A stretch of DNA of 64,000 nucleotides from contig CANTUR010000241.1 of NCBI GenBank assembly GCA_947683625.1, forward strand, positions 1,948,501-2,012,500, written 5' to 3'. The translations under genes were made by a program, and so were the position numbers. Positions 26,030-38,144 of this stretch are shown piece after piece. Below the pieces are notes generated by a model, which searched no databases, was not told the origin of the DNA, and worked only from the letters and a program-made list of their open reading frames with translations. The first letter of the stretch is position 1, and each line of letters opens with the position of its first letter. The DNA comes from Mallotus nudiflorus (Eukaryota; Streptophyta; Magnoliopsida; Malpighiales; Euphorbiaceae).

Positions 26030-27230
26030 TAAATCAAAGCTATGAGATCACTATTTTAGTACACCTATGTAATTTTTCTTGTAAGTCTAGTGTCCCCTTA
26101 TACCTTGAGAATTCAGGTGGCTTAGTAACTTGCATTGCAAGTCTTGTCTTATAACTATCATTAATCATTACATCAGCATCAAGCCTCATATTCAGCTCAA
26201 GAGTTCTTTGAAGAGCAAGTCTAGTTGATTTCATCATCAAGAACTCACTTTAGTCAGTTTGGCCACTTTGCATCTTCAATGCATGAGATTGCAACTAATA
26301 GGGTTAGTAAGTCAAAGGATTAATAATAATAGTGAACGAATTGGGTCTCTTGCACACGAAAGAAAAAAAAACTGGTAGAATAGCGTGAATGAATCTAAAA
26401 TGAAACTAGGGGCAAAACATAGCTCTAGGGGTAAATTATAGAATAGTAAGTCTACATTCAAAGAGTGAAGAAGGAACACTAAAGCATAAGAGATCTTAGA
26501 GCATAAAGAAGCATACAAATACATCGGTTATCATACAGTAAACGCAATAGCAAAAAGAAAAGTTCAATAATGTGTCGATCAATCACACGCTTCAGTGTCT
26601 AGCCATAGACCCCACTTGCTAATATGGTCATTTATCTAATAAACTATATCAGAGGCTCTAACATCAGAAGAACCAACAATGAGGCATTCAGTGCTCAAAC
26701 CTATAGGCTATTGATAAGGCACCTTATTCTCACACTCCCAGTTGTAAATATAGCTCTATTCCAAACATGAGACCTATTAGGATCATGTATGTTATACATA
26801 ACATGCATATACCTATATACATTTATTGTGAAATACTTTGCTACTAACATTCAAAATTAGTGTTGTAAAAGTGCAGAAAAGTAGTCAGAATGTTCACATT
26901 TGAAGGAAAAGGGTAATACTATCAAGGTGAACTTGATGCTCAACGGGACTTTGGACCTTAGGAGCACAATAAATCATGGGTCCATCCATTAAGGGCATAT
27001 GATCGATATTGATACTTGCAAAAGCAACGTCTTGGCAACCTCAAGAGGCTAGATAAGATGCTCAAGCTCCTTAGTTTCAACATCCATCTCTATAGTCTCA
27101 CTTGGAGCATCATCTGGAATATCTCTCCATAATAGTTAGTCCAGTGTAGGGTATGGAATATGGTGATAAAAAGGTCCAACATGTCGGCAATACATTCATC
27201 AACCCTATAAAAAGGGAAGAATGCACTCTG
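26030..27230 (-). pseudogene. Decayed antisense coding region of element A (unknown protein)
   Basis: Three blocks read on the - strand and matched at the protein level by the same strand of C. Block one, near 27,070-27,180: WRDIPDDAPSETIEMD then an ELE/PLEV motif. Block two, near 26,590-26,760: WECENKVPYQ, then SDVRASDIVY and SKWGLWLDT. Block three, 26,090-26,250: SEFLMMKSTRLALQRTLELN, RLDADVMI, then KPPEFSRY. Stops interrupt each block. Their spacing suggests exons of one antisense gene. I do not recognise the protein. Antisense ORFs are known in Tat-lineage elements, but assignment to a known one is not possible here. Confidence 0.5.
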
Positions 27231-27978
27231 AAGAATTATTTGATAATGAAATAAGATCTTTAACTCTTAAACCCTTTTTATGGGAGATATCAAGAAGAGG
27301 AATGAAGCCCTTTACCATAGCATTAATGGAATAGCGAAAATACACACGTTGCCTAAAGCCATAACTTTAATAGGGGAGTATCATAACCTGAGACCAGAAA
27401 CATTATCATTATAATCAAAAGGGAAGAATGCAAAAGAATAACATTGCATTTTGACAAAATTTCTTCATTTGCAAATAGACTATACTAACTTATGGTATTC
27501 TATGCAGGAATAAACAAAAAAGAATGAAGAAAGGGAAAAAAATTAGCACATCAATAAGAATGGGCTACTCATCGGAATATCACCTTGCATGATAAACAAC
27601 TTGCCAAACATCCATCAAAATAATCTAGGGAAGTAACAAAACTCTATTTCCTTAGATTCTATAATAAAATATAATATCAATAATAAAATCCCCAAATTAA
27701 AAGTATATTCATCCACTTCATGAGATCGTGTACGAAAATCCTATCTCATGACCTTTGATCATAATGGCTTTTTTTTATTAGCCTCGCAAAATTTAGATGA
27801 TTTGTTAATTGCTTTTTGTTGAGAGTTTATAAACTCTAATCAATCTAATGCTTGCTTTACACCCAAACGAGGGGAAGAATGTGCAAACATAAAATCTATG
27901 GACATAAAGCATAAATTGCTTGAATTTTAAAGTATCATTTCAGTCTTTCGAATGATAAATATGCATATAATCTAATCT

Positions 27979-28330
27979 AATGCTAAAAAATGAGTATGAG
28001 TACAAAATCCATTGATAGTATCCACACTGAGTAATACGAGAAATGTGAGGGAATATTAAGAGGAGAATTGAAAAAAGAGTGAGCATAATTTACTTCAATG
28101 CTCATAAATGAGTAAGACTATCAACATGAAACCTCTGGCAGTATCCATGCTAAGTAATACAAGAATGGGGGAATACTAAAAGAGAACCATAACAAAGAAA
28201 TGCTCTATTTACTCCAATGCTCTGTAAGAGTAAGAGTATTTAAAGGACCTTTCCAACGGTATCCACGCTGAGTAATATAAGAAAGGTGAAGGAATACTCG
28301 GATAAGGAAGGAAAGTATAAAAAATAATTC
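27979..28330 (+). repeat. 118-bp tandem repeat, 3 units (element A 3' region)
   Basis: Units start at about 27,979, 28,097 and 28,215 with AATGCT, then an AAATGAG/GTAAGAG stretch, a TATCCACRCTGAGTAATA core and a GGGAATA box. The same array is in C at about 54,560-54,910. It is degenerate and non-coding. Confidence 0.75.
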
Positions 28331-28849
28331 AAAGGCTATTTTGATACTCATACTTCAATATGTTTATGCTCAATTTTCATAAGTTTTGTTTAGCAAATTC
28401 TCCCTAAAATTAGGTATGAAAGTAAGCTCTTCCCTTGGTAAAAAATATGCTCTCAGTATAAGATGGCTAACGATGCCTCTGACCTTTGTAAATGGCAAAT
28501 AAATGACAGTCATGAAAATAAAAAATAGTGAGAGTTGTTGAGTGCATGCTATCTCATGAAAAAGTGATGAATTTTCTCATAAATTTTCAATAATATAATG
28601 TACTTTTGTACATTCATTATGATTAAAAACTAACTTCAACAAGTCTATAGGAATTACAAATCCAGAAGGAAGTGTGCCTAAGTTATAGAGTTGGTTAACA
28701 CAGTGGAATTGAAATTAGTCAATAGAGAAATTCTAATTAGTCAATACAACAAAATTCAAAGTCAATCAGGAAAAATGCTAATCAATCAGCACAAAGAATT
28801 CAAAGCATTCAACTTGAATAAGCAAAGATAAAAATCATGAGTAATTATG

Positions 28850-29185
28850 GATTATAACATTAAAGGTGAGCAACAAAATGGTTGGAGTTAATTAAAATTT
28901 ACAAGCAGTTATGGACTGTAGCATAATCAAGAGTAATAATGGACTGTAGCATAATCGCGAGTAATAATGGACCGTAGCATTATTGGTGAGCAATGAAAGG
29001 GTTGTAGCTAATCGCGAGCAGTTATGGACTGCAACATCATCGGTGAGAAACAAAAGGGTTGAAGCTAATCACGAGCAGTTATAGAGTGCAGCATCATCAG
29101 TGAGCAAAGAAAGAGTTGCAACTAATCACGAGTAATTATGGATTGCAACATTATCAATGAGTACTGAAAGGGTTGCAGCTAATAA
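28850..29185 (+). repeat. 57-bp tandem repeat (element A 3' region)
   Basis: Degenerate copies of a 57-bp unit containing GAGCAGTTATGGACTGCAGC and AGTGAGCAATGAAAGGGTTG. It is less regular than the homologous array in C (55,437-55,803). Hypervariable tandem repeats in the 3' part of Ogre-type elements are known sources of satellite DNA. Confidence 0.8.
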
Positions 29186-29439
29186 TTTTATATGCATCAT
29201 CATTTTTATTAAGGATTTTAAATCCATTTTGTTATATGCTACATAGTAGTTATAACAGAAATTTTAGATTATTTCGTTATGCACTGCCCAGTAGTCATAA
29301 CATGAATTTCAAATTCAATATGTTATATGCTACAAAGCAGTTATAACATGAATTTTTAAATCTTTTGATATACCAAATACTACACAGTAGTTATGGTATC
29401 ATTACTAGATGTTTCACAAGAGCTATAACATGTTCTCAA

Positions 29440-29970
29440 ATTATGAAACACCAAACATCCCATAGGGAATATAGTGAAAATTATTTGCATATATCATACT
29501 AGACGTCCCAAAGGGAATATAGTATAGTTTGCCAGTCACTACATAGTAGTTACGGTATTATTACTAGACGTTCCATAGGGAACTATAATATATTTTTAAA
29601 TCACGAGTTGCTAGACATCCCACAGGGAATGTAGCAAAATTTTAAAATCATCAAATTGCTAGATGTTCCATAGGCACTATAACACTTTTTTAAATCAACA
29701 CTCACTATACGTCCTACAGGGAATATAGCAAGAATCATTACATTTATTTCGTTAAATGTCCCACGGGAAATAAAATGAAATCCACTGTCACTAGACGTCC
29801 TAAAAGGAATATAGTATAGTTCATTAGACACTATATAATAATCATGGTATTATTGCTAGATGTTTTACAGGAACTATAGTATGTTTTCAAATCACGAGTT
29901 GCTAGACGTCCCATGGAGAATATAGCGAAATGCTTAAGTTTCACTAGACGTTCCATAGGAAATATAGTGA
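29440..29970 (+). repeat. About 50-bp interspersed repeat array (CTAGACGTCCCATAGGGAA motif)
   Basis: About eleven copies of a CTAGACGTYCCAYAGGGAAYATAG motif about 40-60 bp apart, alternating with GTAGTTATRGTATTATT-type segments. It lies just before the polypurine tract of A. C has lost this part by deletion. No coding function is apparent; the short - strand ORF at 29,601-29,831 is a by-product. Confidence 0.75.
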
Positions 29971-30117
29971 AACATATTAAATATAGCATCTTGATTAAAA
30001 TTGCTCATCAATTTAAGAACCAACATGTCAATTAAGATACAATGAAGTACGCTAATTCTTTCTTTCAAAATTGTGTGCTACTATTGATTTGCCATAATTT
30101 CTCAAGCAAACAGTGAC

Positions 30118-30126
30118 AAAGGGGGG
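30118..30126 (+). other. Polypurine tract of element A
   Basis: AAAGGGGGG lies four bases before the 3' LTR start (CAAC, then TATAAGCACC). It is the expected plus-strand primer for reverse transcription. Confidence 0.85.
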
Positions 30127-30130
30127 CAAC

Positions 30131-32349
30131 TATAAGCACCTAATTTTGGGATGCAATTGTGCATGCATGTGAGGAAAGCCCCTATGATGAAAATCTAATC
30201 GAGAATTGATCTCTGGTGTCAAGTTTCGCAATTTAAAGGACTAAATTACTACATTTTTTTGGATTTAATTGCAAAATTGATTTTTTTAAGGATTTGATTG
30301 CAAAAATTAAAAAATTTTGAGGACCTTTTTTATAATTTAAAAAAAGGGTGATTGTCCGGCATTTAATACCAACTGGCATTGTGTAATATTGACCGACATT
30401 ATGTAATGCTAATCGGAATTAAGTAATGCCAATCAGCATTTCGGATGTTGGTCGGCATTCCAGAGTGCTGATTTTTGCTAAAAATTAATTTTTTACGTTG
30501 AAAATTAATTTTTTTCATAATTTTTCAATTTTTTCATTGGTCTATGACACCATTTGTCCCTGCATGTGAGTCTTTGATTTTTTTAAAACTCTATCGCTCA
30601 TCGTCTCATTATCTTGATTTTGAAAATTCAAAAAATAAAATCCAAACTTTTGAGAGACTCCTGATCTCGCTCCTAAATATTGCGCAACTTCCTTGTGTGG
30701 TCACAGGAACTGGGGTTGCTAGGGTAGGCTTTAAAAGCCGAAAGACAAAAATTGGGGATGGAAAAAAAAAGCTACTGCAAAAAGGGAGTGAATTGAAACC
30801 CTAGAGAAAAGAGCTGTGAAAAAAAATAGAGAGAATAAAATCCCTAATTAGTTACTGTAAAAAGGGAGTGAATTGAAAAACATAGATCTTCTACTGTAGG
30901 TTTCAAATCAACAAAAAATACATTGTTTGCTTTTAAAGTCCATAGAATCAAGAAAAAACAACAAAGTCAATCTCAAAACGGTGACAATTTCAATCTGAAG
31001 GGCATTCAAACAACATTTTTTACTCTTTTTTTCTTTTTTATTTTATTTTAATTTGATTTCGTTATTTTATTTCTTAATTGATTCATTACTGATTAATTTT
31101 TTTTTAATTAGTGTTCTGTGGTGCTTTGGATATGAGGTTGGTGATGTGAGATTTTGGCAATATTAAAAAATCCATGGAATGCCATGGACTGAGTTTTGTA
31201 AAATCCCTGTAGAATTTAGGATTTATTATTTATTATCTTCTGCAATATTTTGTTCATGGCTTTTACTGGGTTGTAATTAATTTGTTTTAATTTCTTGAAC
31301 TACAATTTGCAATACCCCCAATAGAGGAAAATTAGTGGACTTTTAATTCTCTACACTAAAAATTGATTAGTAATATAGGCTCAATTGGGTAAAATTCAAT
31401 TAAAATTAATGATGACAATAGACTACTTTTAGGGTTGTATGAAATTGAATTAAGGTTTTTTAGAAGAATCACATAAAATTAATGTTTTGATTTATTATTT
31501 AGTATATTTGTTGGATTGGGCTTGTTTTTATTCTCTTTGGGCTTGGGGCCAAAGAGAATAAATTAGATTTAGGTCCATTTAGGTTAAATTAGATTTAGGC
31601 CTACTTTTAATTAATAAAATTAACTTAGACATTAGCCCACTGATGTATTTTATTTCTTTTTGAAAATTAATTAGACCTTAGACCTATTTCTAGTTAATTA
31701 AAATTAATTTAAATTTAACTCAGCCCATTAATTTCATTTCTTTTAAAATAAATAAACTTAAGCTCCATTTTTATTTGAGTCAAAATTAAATTAGACTTAG
31801 AGCCACTTAATAAACTAATTTCTTCTTTAGAATTTATAGACAATAGGCCCGTTTTCTCAGTTAATTAAAACAAGTAGATTTAGGCTCACTAATTCAATTA
31901 AAATATAGGCCCCTTTTTAGTTCATTTTACTTGTAAATAAAATATGTAGAATTAGCTAATTTAATTAATAAAATCTAGTTGAGACATAGGGACACTGCCT
32001 TTTGTATGCATTTTTACATGTGATTTTATGACTTGTTGCCTTTGGGTTAATTGGATGTTTAATTAGGGGTTAAATAAAATTACATGTAATTAGAGAATAA
32101 GAAAGTAATTCATAAAATAAATCTAAATGAGTGAAAAAAGTTAGTATTTTGTTCCTAGAATCTCCTGGTTGTGGTGCTAGCTTTCTTTTAGAGAACTGAG
32201 TACCACCAAAATGATTTGTCCCAATTATTACCCTAGGTGGCGACTCCTCATCTCCACGCCATGTCTTTGTGACAATGGTTAGGACCCTGAGCCCAAATAG
32301 TGTCGCAATTTCTAAAATCTTAGACGTGCGCTAAACCCCATCGTCTACA
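30131..32349 (+). repeat. 3' LTR of element A
   Basis: 2,219 bp, colinear with the 5' LTR over its full length. The first bases are TATAAGCACC (TG mutated to TA) and it ends CGTCTACA. It includes a palindrome array at 30,355-30,470 and an intact TGGCGACTCC box at 32,238-32,247. Divergence between the two LTRs is plainly visible, so the insertion is not recent. Confidence 0.9.
30355..30470 (+). repeat. Palindrome array in the A 3' LTR
   Basis: About five units of the about 20-bp-period imperfect palindrome (AATGY..RCATT arms), matching the array of the 5' LTR but with different point changes. It lies 225-340 bp from the LTR start, as in the related LTRs. Confidence 0.65.
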
Positions 32350-32840
32350 AAGGTCATAAAGGCGAGGGTAGTAGCAGACTTTTTGGCTCAAAGTCTAGAA
32401 ATCAATGAGCAAGAATGGGAGATAGAATTTCCTAATGAGCACCTGGGGGCCATAAAGGTGAAAGGATGGAAAATGTACTTTAACGGGGCAGCTAATAATG
32501 AAGGGGCTAGTATCAGTATAATCTTGATCACACCAGAAGGGGAAATGATCCCAATAGCTAAAAGGCTTAAATTCGAAGTAACAAATAATCAAGTAGAGTA
32601 CAAGGCTTACATTTTTTTTATAAGCATTGTGTAGTGTGGGGGCAGAGGATGTTAAAACAGAGATTTGATACTGGTGGTAAAATAGGCTCCTAATAAGTGG
32701 GAAGTAAAGGAAGACAGACTACATTTATTTAGGGATTGTTTAGCTGTTATTTTTCAGTATCGTTTGCTCAGTGTGAATTTATTCATCTCCTGAGAGAAGA
32801 AAATTAGATAACTGATGCTCTGGCTACTCTAGCTTCTATA
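32350..32840 (+). pseudogene. Second (archaeal-type) RNase H of element B, resumed after element A
   Basis: Begins with the right AAGGT copy (32,350-32,354) and continues the frame broken at 20,681. The open part 32,383-32,634 contains WKMYFNGAANNEG and LKFEVTNNQVEYKAYI, the signature of the extra RNase H of Tat-lineage elements. The first catalytic Asp (normally YFDGAAN) is Asn at 32,482-32,484. Stops follow. Confidence 0.85.
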
Positions 32841-33062
32841 TAGGAAAGTGGAAAACAAACAGAGGTTAGGCCCCTAGTATTAACAAAGTCTTGAACCCCT
32901 GACTATAAAAAAATAAGGGCGATGTTGGTGGATACCATTGAGAAGCTTTGGTTTCATGATTTACAGTGATACTTAGAGACATGCCAGTTCCTTGAAGATG
33001 CCGATAAGACAGAAAGGATGTCTCTATGAATGTTGTCCTAGTAGTTCATTAGCCACAATGGA

Positions 33063-34179
33063 ATGTTGTACAAAAGGATGCCTATGGGTGTCCACTTGAG
33101 ATGCATCAATAAAAAGGAAGCCTATAAACTTATGGAAGCAATTCATGAAGGGGTGTGTGGGCCACATATGAATGGGATAGTTCTAATAAAGAAGATACCT
33201 CGACAAGGTTATTTTTGGATTACCATAAAAGCAGATTGTGTCAAGTTTGTAAAGAAATGCCATAATTGGCAAGCTTAGGGATGTGAGCCATCTGCAGTCA
33301 ATGGAGATCGAAGGAATGACTTCGCCTTGGCCATTTGCAGTTTAGGGAATCAATATTATAAGAGAAATAAAGTCAAGGGCATTAAATGGCCATTGATACA
33401 TTCTCATGGCAATTGATTATCTCTGTAAATGGGTTGAGATTGAGTCCTATACTACGGTTGGCTCGAAGTAGATGTCGAAGTTCATTGAGAAGAATATAAT
33501 CTGCAGATATAGGTTATCGCATCACCTTATTACTTATAATGGTGTTCAATTCTGGGCAGAGACGGCTGCACTATTAAAAAAATATAAGATAGAACATCAC
33601 ATATCATCTCTATATAGGCCACAGGCGAATGGGGCCATGGAAGCTACAGATAAGAATGTAAAAAAATCCTAACTAAGATGATGAAGAATTATTGATATTA
33701 GGAAAATTACTTACAGTTTGCTTTATAGGGGTACCAAACTACTACTAAAACTTCAACTGGGGCCACTCTATATTCCCTAGTATATGGGTGAGAAGCTATT
33801 TTGCTAATAGAGGTTGAGGTTCTCTTAAAGTCCAAGATCCTTAAGTACCAATAGGTAGAAGGTCGATTGGCGCAACTGATATTATTGGATGAAAAGAGGA
33901 TAAGGGCTATCTATTATTATCAACTAACTATATCAAAAAAGGATAGCCCGAGCTTACAATAAGAAGATTAAGCCGGAAAAGATCAAAAAAGGAGATTTAG
34001 TAATGAAGCTTGCAAAGTCAATTATGACTGACCCACAAAGGAAATTCAAGCCAAATTGGGAAGGTCCATATGTGGTGAAAAAGTTATTCTCCAAAGGTGC
34101 AGTTATCCTATCTGACATTAAAGGGAATGAATTCTGAGAGCCTATCAACTTAGACAAACTCAAGAAGTACTTTCTATAA
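33063..34179 (+). pseudogene. Integrase remnant of element B
   Basis: The HHCC zinc finger is in frame at 33,063-33,278 (IHEGVCGPHMNG, then DCVKFVKKCHNWQ). The catalytic core follows in several frames. The second Asp box reads LITYNGVQFW, with Tyr (33,535-33,537) in place of the conserved Asp, and YRPQANGAMEA marks the Glu region. GATLYSLVYG lies near 33,755. The C-terminal part RKFKPNWEGPYVVKKLF ends at TAA 34,177-34,179. No chromodomain follows, as expected for the Tat lineage. Confidence 0.9.
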
Positions 34180-36189
34180 AAGTCTCTCTAGGGAGAAAAC
34201 CATAAAAAAAGGTTGTTTAGGCAAAAGTTAGAGATAAAAAAATAAAAAAAATTAGAAAAGACTTGCTGGATTGAAAACCTCAAAAGAGACAGTACAGGTA
34301 AAAGTTAAGGACGTGTAAAAGGAGAAAGAGGGATGAAAATGGTTAGTTGGAAAATTTGCAAGGGCAATCCAACTAAGAACATAAGTTATGTCAGAAGCAA
34401 AATGCATACTCATATTGTCCTTAAAGTTAAATGAAATAGATTGCTCTAATTACTATTAAACATTGCGTTAAGTGTCTATTACAAACTGTTTAACTGAAAA
34501 GGGAAACTCTATCTAAGAAAAAAAGAAACGATGACTTAATTCATGAACTAATTTTATTTTCTCCTCTTTTATTGAATATCCCTAGCACTAAATGCTCGTA
34601 ATTCTCTTATTCTTTTATTTCTAATAAATTAATCTCATATTGCTCGTTGTAATTAAATTCATGCCTTGTAATGATCATTGGTGATTAGATCCCCGCTGTA
34701 GTTTATATTCCTCTGAATGATTTTATAAAACTAGGTAGCCACCATGTTATCTAGGAAGTTCTAGGAGAGGGGCCTAGGCTCGAACTCATGCATTAGTTCC
34801 ATTATTAGTTGCTTTTGTCCATATTAGCGGCATAGACGAGTAGGATATAGAAAGTGGCAAAATGAAGGCCGGCAATAGGAACACAGTAAGTGTTGACATG
34901 TTTCAACCTCTACCATGGGCACATCCATTGGATCAAGGAATCGGGAAATATGGATAGCCAATCCTGAATGTTCTTTGGTGTGGGATACAGTTTTCTAGTT
35001 CAGTAATGCTTGGCTCTATTCCATGCTACGTCTTAGGGAGGTTTAATTAATCTTAAATTTTCATGAAACCACATATATAGGAGTAATGGGTAAATAAAAT
35101 GCCAGTAAATCAAAAAATAGAAGTCAGAAAATAAGAAGATTACCTCCAGTAAGAATGGACTCCTAAAAAATTAATTGGACTCCATAAAGTCATCCAGTCC
35201 AATTATAGTTTCCGCTAGGATGAGGAGGAACAGATTATGTCCTGCTTCCACTTATTCCAGAATGTGTAATAGTTTTGAATCATAATTTCCAGATGGCGAG
35301 ATAAGCAAGAATTGGGCATACAAGCAAAAGGCCATCATTCAGGGCCAGTAAACCTCTCCCCTATCTATGTTTGAGATAGCTTTATGGAAGGGTTCTAATA
35401 CAATTTTTGAGCAAAGAATGTAGTGAGATGAAGACTGGGGTAGAAAGTTGAACAATTAGGCCATTTGATATTGAACAAAATGTGAGTATGAGGTTCCAAG
35501 TGTAAAGATCGCAAGCTGGTATGAAGAATCCATTTGTTAATCTATGAGGGCTTTAAAGTCTTCTGGTAAGGGACATAATTCAACTGTGTTGAATCAGAAA
35601 ACACATTTTTTAGGATCCTAAAAATGAGCTACTATATGAAGGAATAGGAAGTTGATTCTTTCAGTATAGAGCGATTTTAAGATGGATAAGTGAAACTGCT
35701 CTAACTTGGCCCATGATGTGTTGTCTAAGCTCTTTAATATCAGTTGTAGTAGTTTGAGGCTTCTTTCAGTCATAATTCAAGTTTTTAGGATATTTAGTAA
35801 GAGAGAATGGAGGTTTAGGGCAAAGATGGCTGGAATTAGGACTAGAGGTAAAGGATTAAAAGTTAAAAAAGGGGGAAACTGACTTGACGATGAGGCAATT
35901 GCCTTATTGAAGAGGCGTCGCCTCAATATGAAAAGGTGATTGTCTCTTCAATAGAAGGCCATGAGGCGATCGCCCCTTCATCAGCAGGCCAAGTGGCGAT
36001 CACCTATTCAATAAAGAATTATCGCCTCTTTAATAGGACAATTGACAAGCTTCTGCTAGATCATAATCGTTTTAGTCTTACAAATCTAAAGTACAATAGT
36101 AAAAGAAGGGGGGAAACATTTGTGCAATAATCAATGTTAAAGTTATATACTAAAAGTAAAAATTCTTTGAAGTAAGAGAATTCAAATTT
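34180..36189 (+). other. 3' non-coding region of element B between integrase and the PMD gene
   Basis: About 2 kb with no supported ORF. It contains one palindrome cluster (35,885-36,030). The rest shows nothing I can assign. It should hold the 3' end of the antisense PMD transcript. Confidence 0.5.
35885..36030 (+). repeat. GAGGCGATCGCCTC-type palindrome cluster in element B
   Basis: At least six units, including GAGGCAATTGCCTT, GAGGCGTCGCCTC, GAGGCGATCGCCCC and GTGGCGATCACC, spaced about 20-35 bp. Related clusters lie in the B LTR and at 62,714-62,850. The pattern parallels the CGATCG-centred arrays of the A/C/E LTRs with different arms. Confidence 0.75.
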
Positions 36190-37492
36190 ACAAGCCTCTG
36201 ATTAACAAAGAATAAAATGTGCAAATGTTAAAAGTAAACAAAAATAATAATAACGACAGTAAAAAAAGGGGGCGATAATTTATAAATCCTAGTCTATCAA
36301 GAGTTAGACTTAGTCCCCTCAGGGTCATTCCCTCATCTAGTGTCCTTGTCATCACCATCCTCATTATTGTCATCATCCTTATTGATCTGGAGGACTTCAA
36401 TCTATCACTCAAGGGTGGCAATCCTCACCTAGCTAGCCACATCCCGATCCTGCTCAAAAGAACACAAGTTAGTAAGACATACAAACATTCATACATATAG
36501 GTGAAAGAAAGGTTGTTACCCTCCATTGCTGAGTGATGTCCAGCATATAATCCCTCTGTGCCTCGATCATTCGATACATGTATAGGCCTTGCTCTAGAGG
36601 AATCTGTGTTATTAAAAGGATGTTAGAACTGGCAAATGTGTTGAGAATGATCCAGGAAGCAGGTTAAAATAGGTCAAGAGCAAACTCACGTGAGTGGCAT
36701 CCCAGGAGTACACGCAGGGGCTCCTTGTCTAAGGTTAGGAACTAACAAGTTAAATCCTTAAGGGGAACCTAGTAATGAGCCAGAGAATCAGGGGGTGTGA
36801 ATGAAACTACTAGCAATAAACTATCAAACTCCCCTCTCTGCTCAAATCTAGACAACATCTCAAGGGCTCTCTCTCTCGTACCTGAGGTCTGACCTAAGGT
36901 GCAGGTTTAGCTACTGTAGCCCAAAAATTAAGGAAAACTATATTAAGGCATCATAGTTCTGAAGGGAAAGGGAGTGTCGATCAATTACCTATGAAGTAAA
37001 GGCAGCAATCAAGGGAACTGTCTATAAAAGGTGGGTTTGGAAGAACTCTGTTTACTGACTTTTGATCCAGATGGTATGGTCCACGGCTAGCTTTCTAGCA
37101 ATAGCTTGATCTAGTTCAGCTCCCTTCAACTTGTAAGTCCATAACATGCTTCTAAAGGAGATTTAGGCACATGCCTCATGCCATCTCCTAGGCTCTAATT
37201 TAAGATCTGCTCACCGAGATACCAAGCTCGATAGTTTGGTTTATAAAGGAGGACCCTCCTCTGAGCTAATGGTCTAAAACGAGTCATTTCCACATTTCAT
37301 CTACCCTTAGGACCCCATAAGTCATTCTGAATCTACAATGAAAGTATCAACATGTAAGTATGTAAAATTTTCAAAGTCACTAACATGTAATGTAAGCATT
37401 GTAGGTACCCCATCCTATGTCAGAGAGTTTAGATAATGCCAATGAATGTGTACTTTGGCCAGGTGTCTCTTCAGAACACGGCTGTAAGCATC
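36190..37492 (-). pseudogene. Antisense PMD gene of element B, 3' fragment
   Basis: The - strand continues the plant mobile domain gene of fragments 59,655-59,889 and 62,085-63,150. From the C insertion site inward it reads VLKRHLAKVHIHWHYL, then PLEQGLYMYRMIEAQRDYM near 36,550-36,600 ending QQWR at a GT donor. A typical intron with AG acceptor follows (to about 36,450), then an acidic tail (QINKDDDNNEDGDDKD) near 36,345-36,390. Several stops show decay. The intron layout on this strand supports transcription opposite to the retrotransposon. Confidence 0.7.
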
Positions 37493-38144
37493 CAATTTCG
37501 GGATGCAATTGTGCATAATTGTGACGTAAGCCCCTATTATGAAAATTATTCCAAAATTGAACTTGGTTGTCAATTTTTTGGACTTTAGGGACTAAATTGC
37601 AATATTTTTTAGGATTTGATTACAAAGAATTCAATTTTTCAGGGATCTTTTAGTAATTAAAAGTTAAAAAAAGTCAACATTTAATGTCGATCGGCATTGG
37701 TGTAATGTCGACCGACATTGTATAATGTCGATCGGCATTACATAATGCCAATCAGCATTATACAATACTGATCGACATTACACAATGCTGACACGTAAAA
37801 GTCCCATTTTTTTTTTATTTTTTTTTATTTTTTCTTATTTTTTATCGATTTTTTTAGTGTTTTGATTGGATGAAAATTCAATTTTATCATTATTATTATC
37901 TGATAAGGTTTTTTTTTTACGCATTCAAAATGCGTAAGTTTTTTGAAATAAAAAACAAACGCTATCAGGAGATTATTCTATTCCTCCAAAGGAGGAAGTC
38001 AGTACGCGCAGACTCTGTTTTAAAAAGCAAAGAGTCTGCATGCATAGAGGCAGCTAGAGAGATTGACACAAACAGAGAGAAACTCACACACACACACAGA
38101 TTGAGAAAAAATAGAGAGAGAAAAAAGAATTACGCGAAGAATAC
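37493..38144 (+). repeat. 5' LTR of element C, first part
   Basis: The first 652 bp of the LTR, cut by solo LTR D. It holds a regular palindrome array (37,679-37,790) and a CA run near 38,085-38,098. The break is marked by AATAC (38,140-38,144). Confidence 0.85.
37679..37790 (+). repeat. Palindrome array in the C 5' LTR, 5.5 units, 20-21 bp period
   Basis: The cleanest array of its type: AATGTCGATCGGCATT, AATGTCGACCGACATT, AATGTCGATCGGCATT, AATGCCAATCAGCATT and AATACTGATCGACATT, separated by 4-5 nt (ACAT/GTAT/ATAC type). The near relative D has only one unit at the matching place, so copy number changes. Confidence 0.85.

Larger units (their letters stand above)
20682..32349 (+). mobile_element. 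Element A: non-autonomous Ogre/Tat-like LTR retrotransposon, gag only, 11.7 kb
   Basis: Two LTRs of 2,220 and 2,219 bp, a tRNA-Arg primer site, a polypurine tract and an exact AAGGT target duplication define a structurally complete element. The interior (7.2 kb) has only a decayed gag and a short spacer-derived ORF. Protease, RT, RNase H and integrase are absent. The rest is a long 3' region with antisense coding remnants and three tandem-repeat arrays. It is inserted in the RNase H of B. Element C has the same layout, so this is a family and not a one-off deletion. Confidence 0.9.

Noticed and set aside
27979..29970. CRISPR-like appearance of regularly spaced repeats
   Set aside because: Units are degenerate, contiguous tandem copies without unique spacers, in a plant retrotransposon 3' region.
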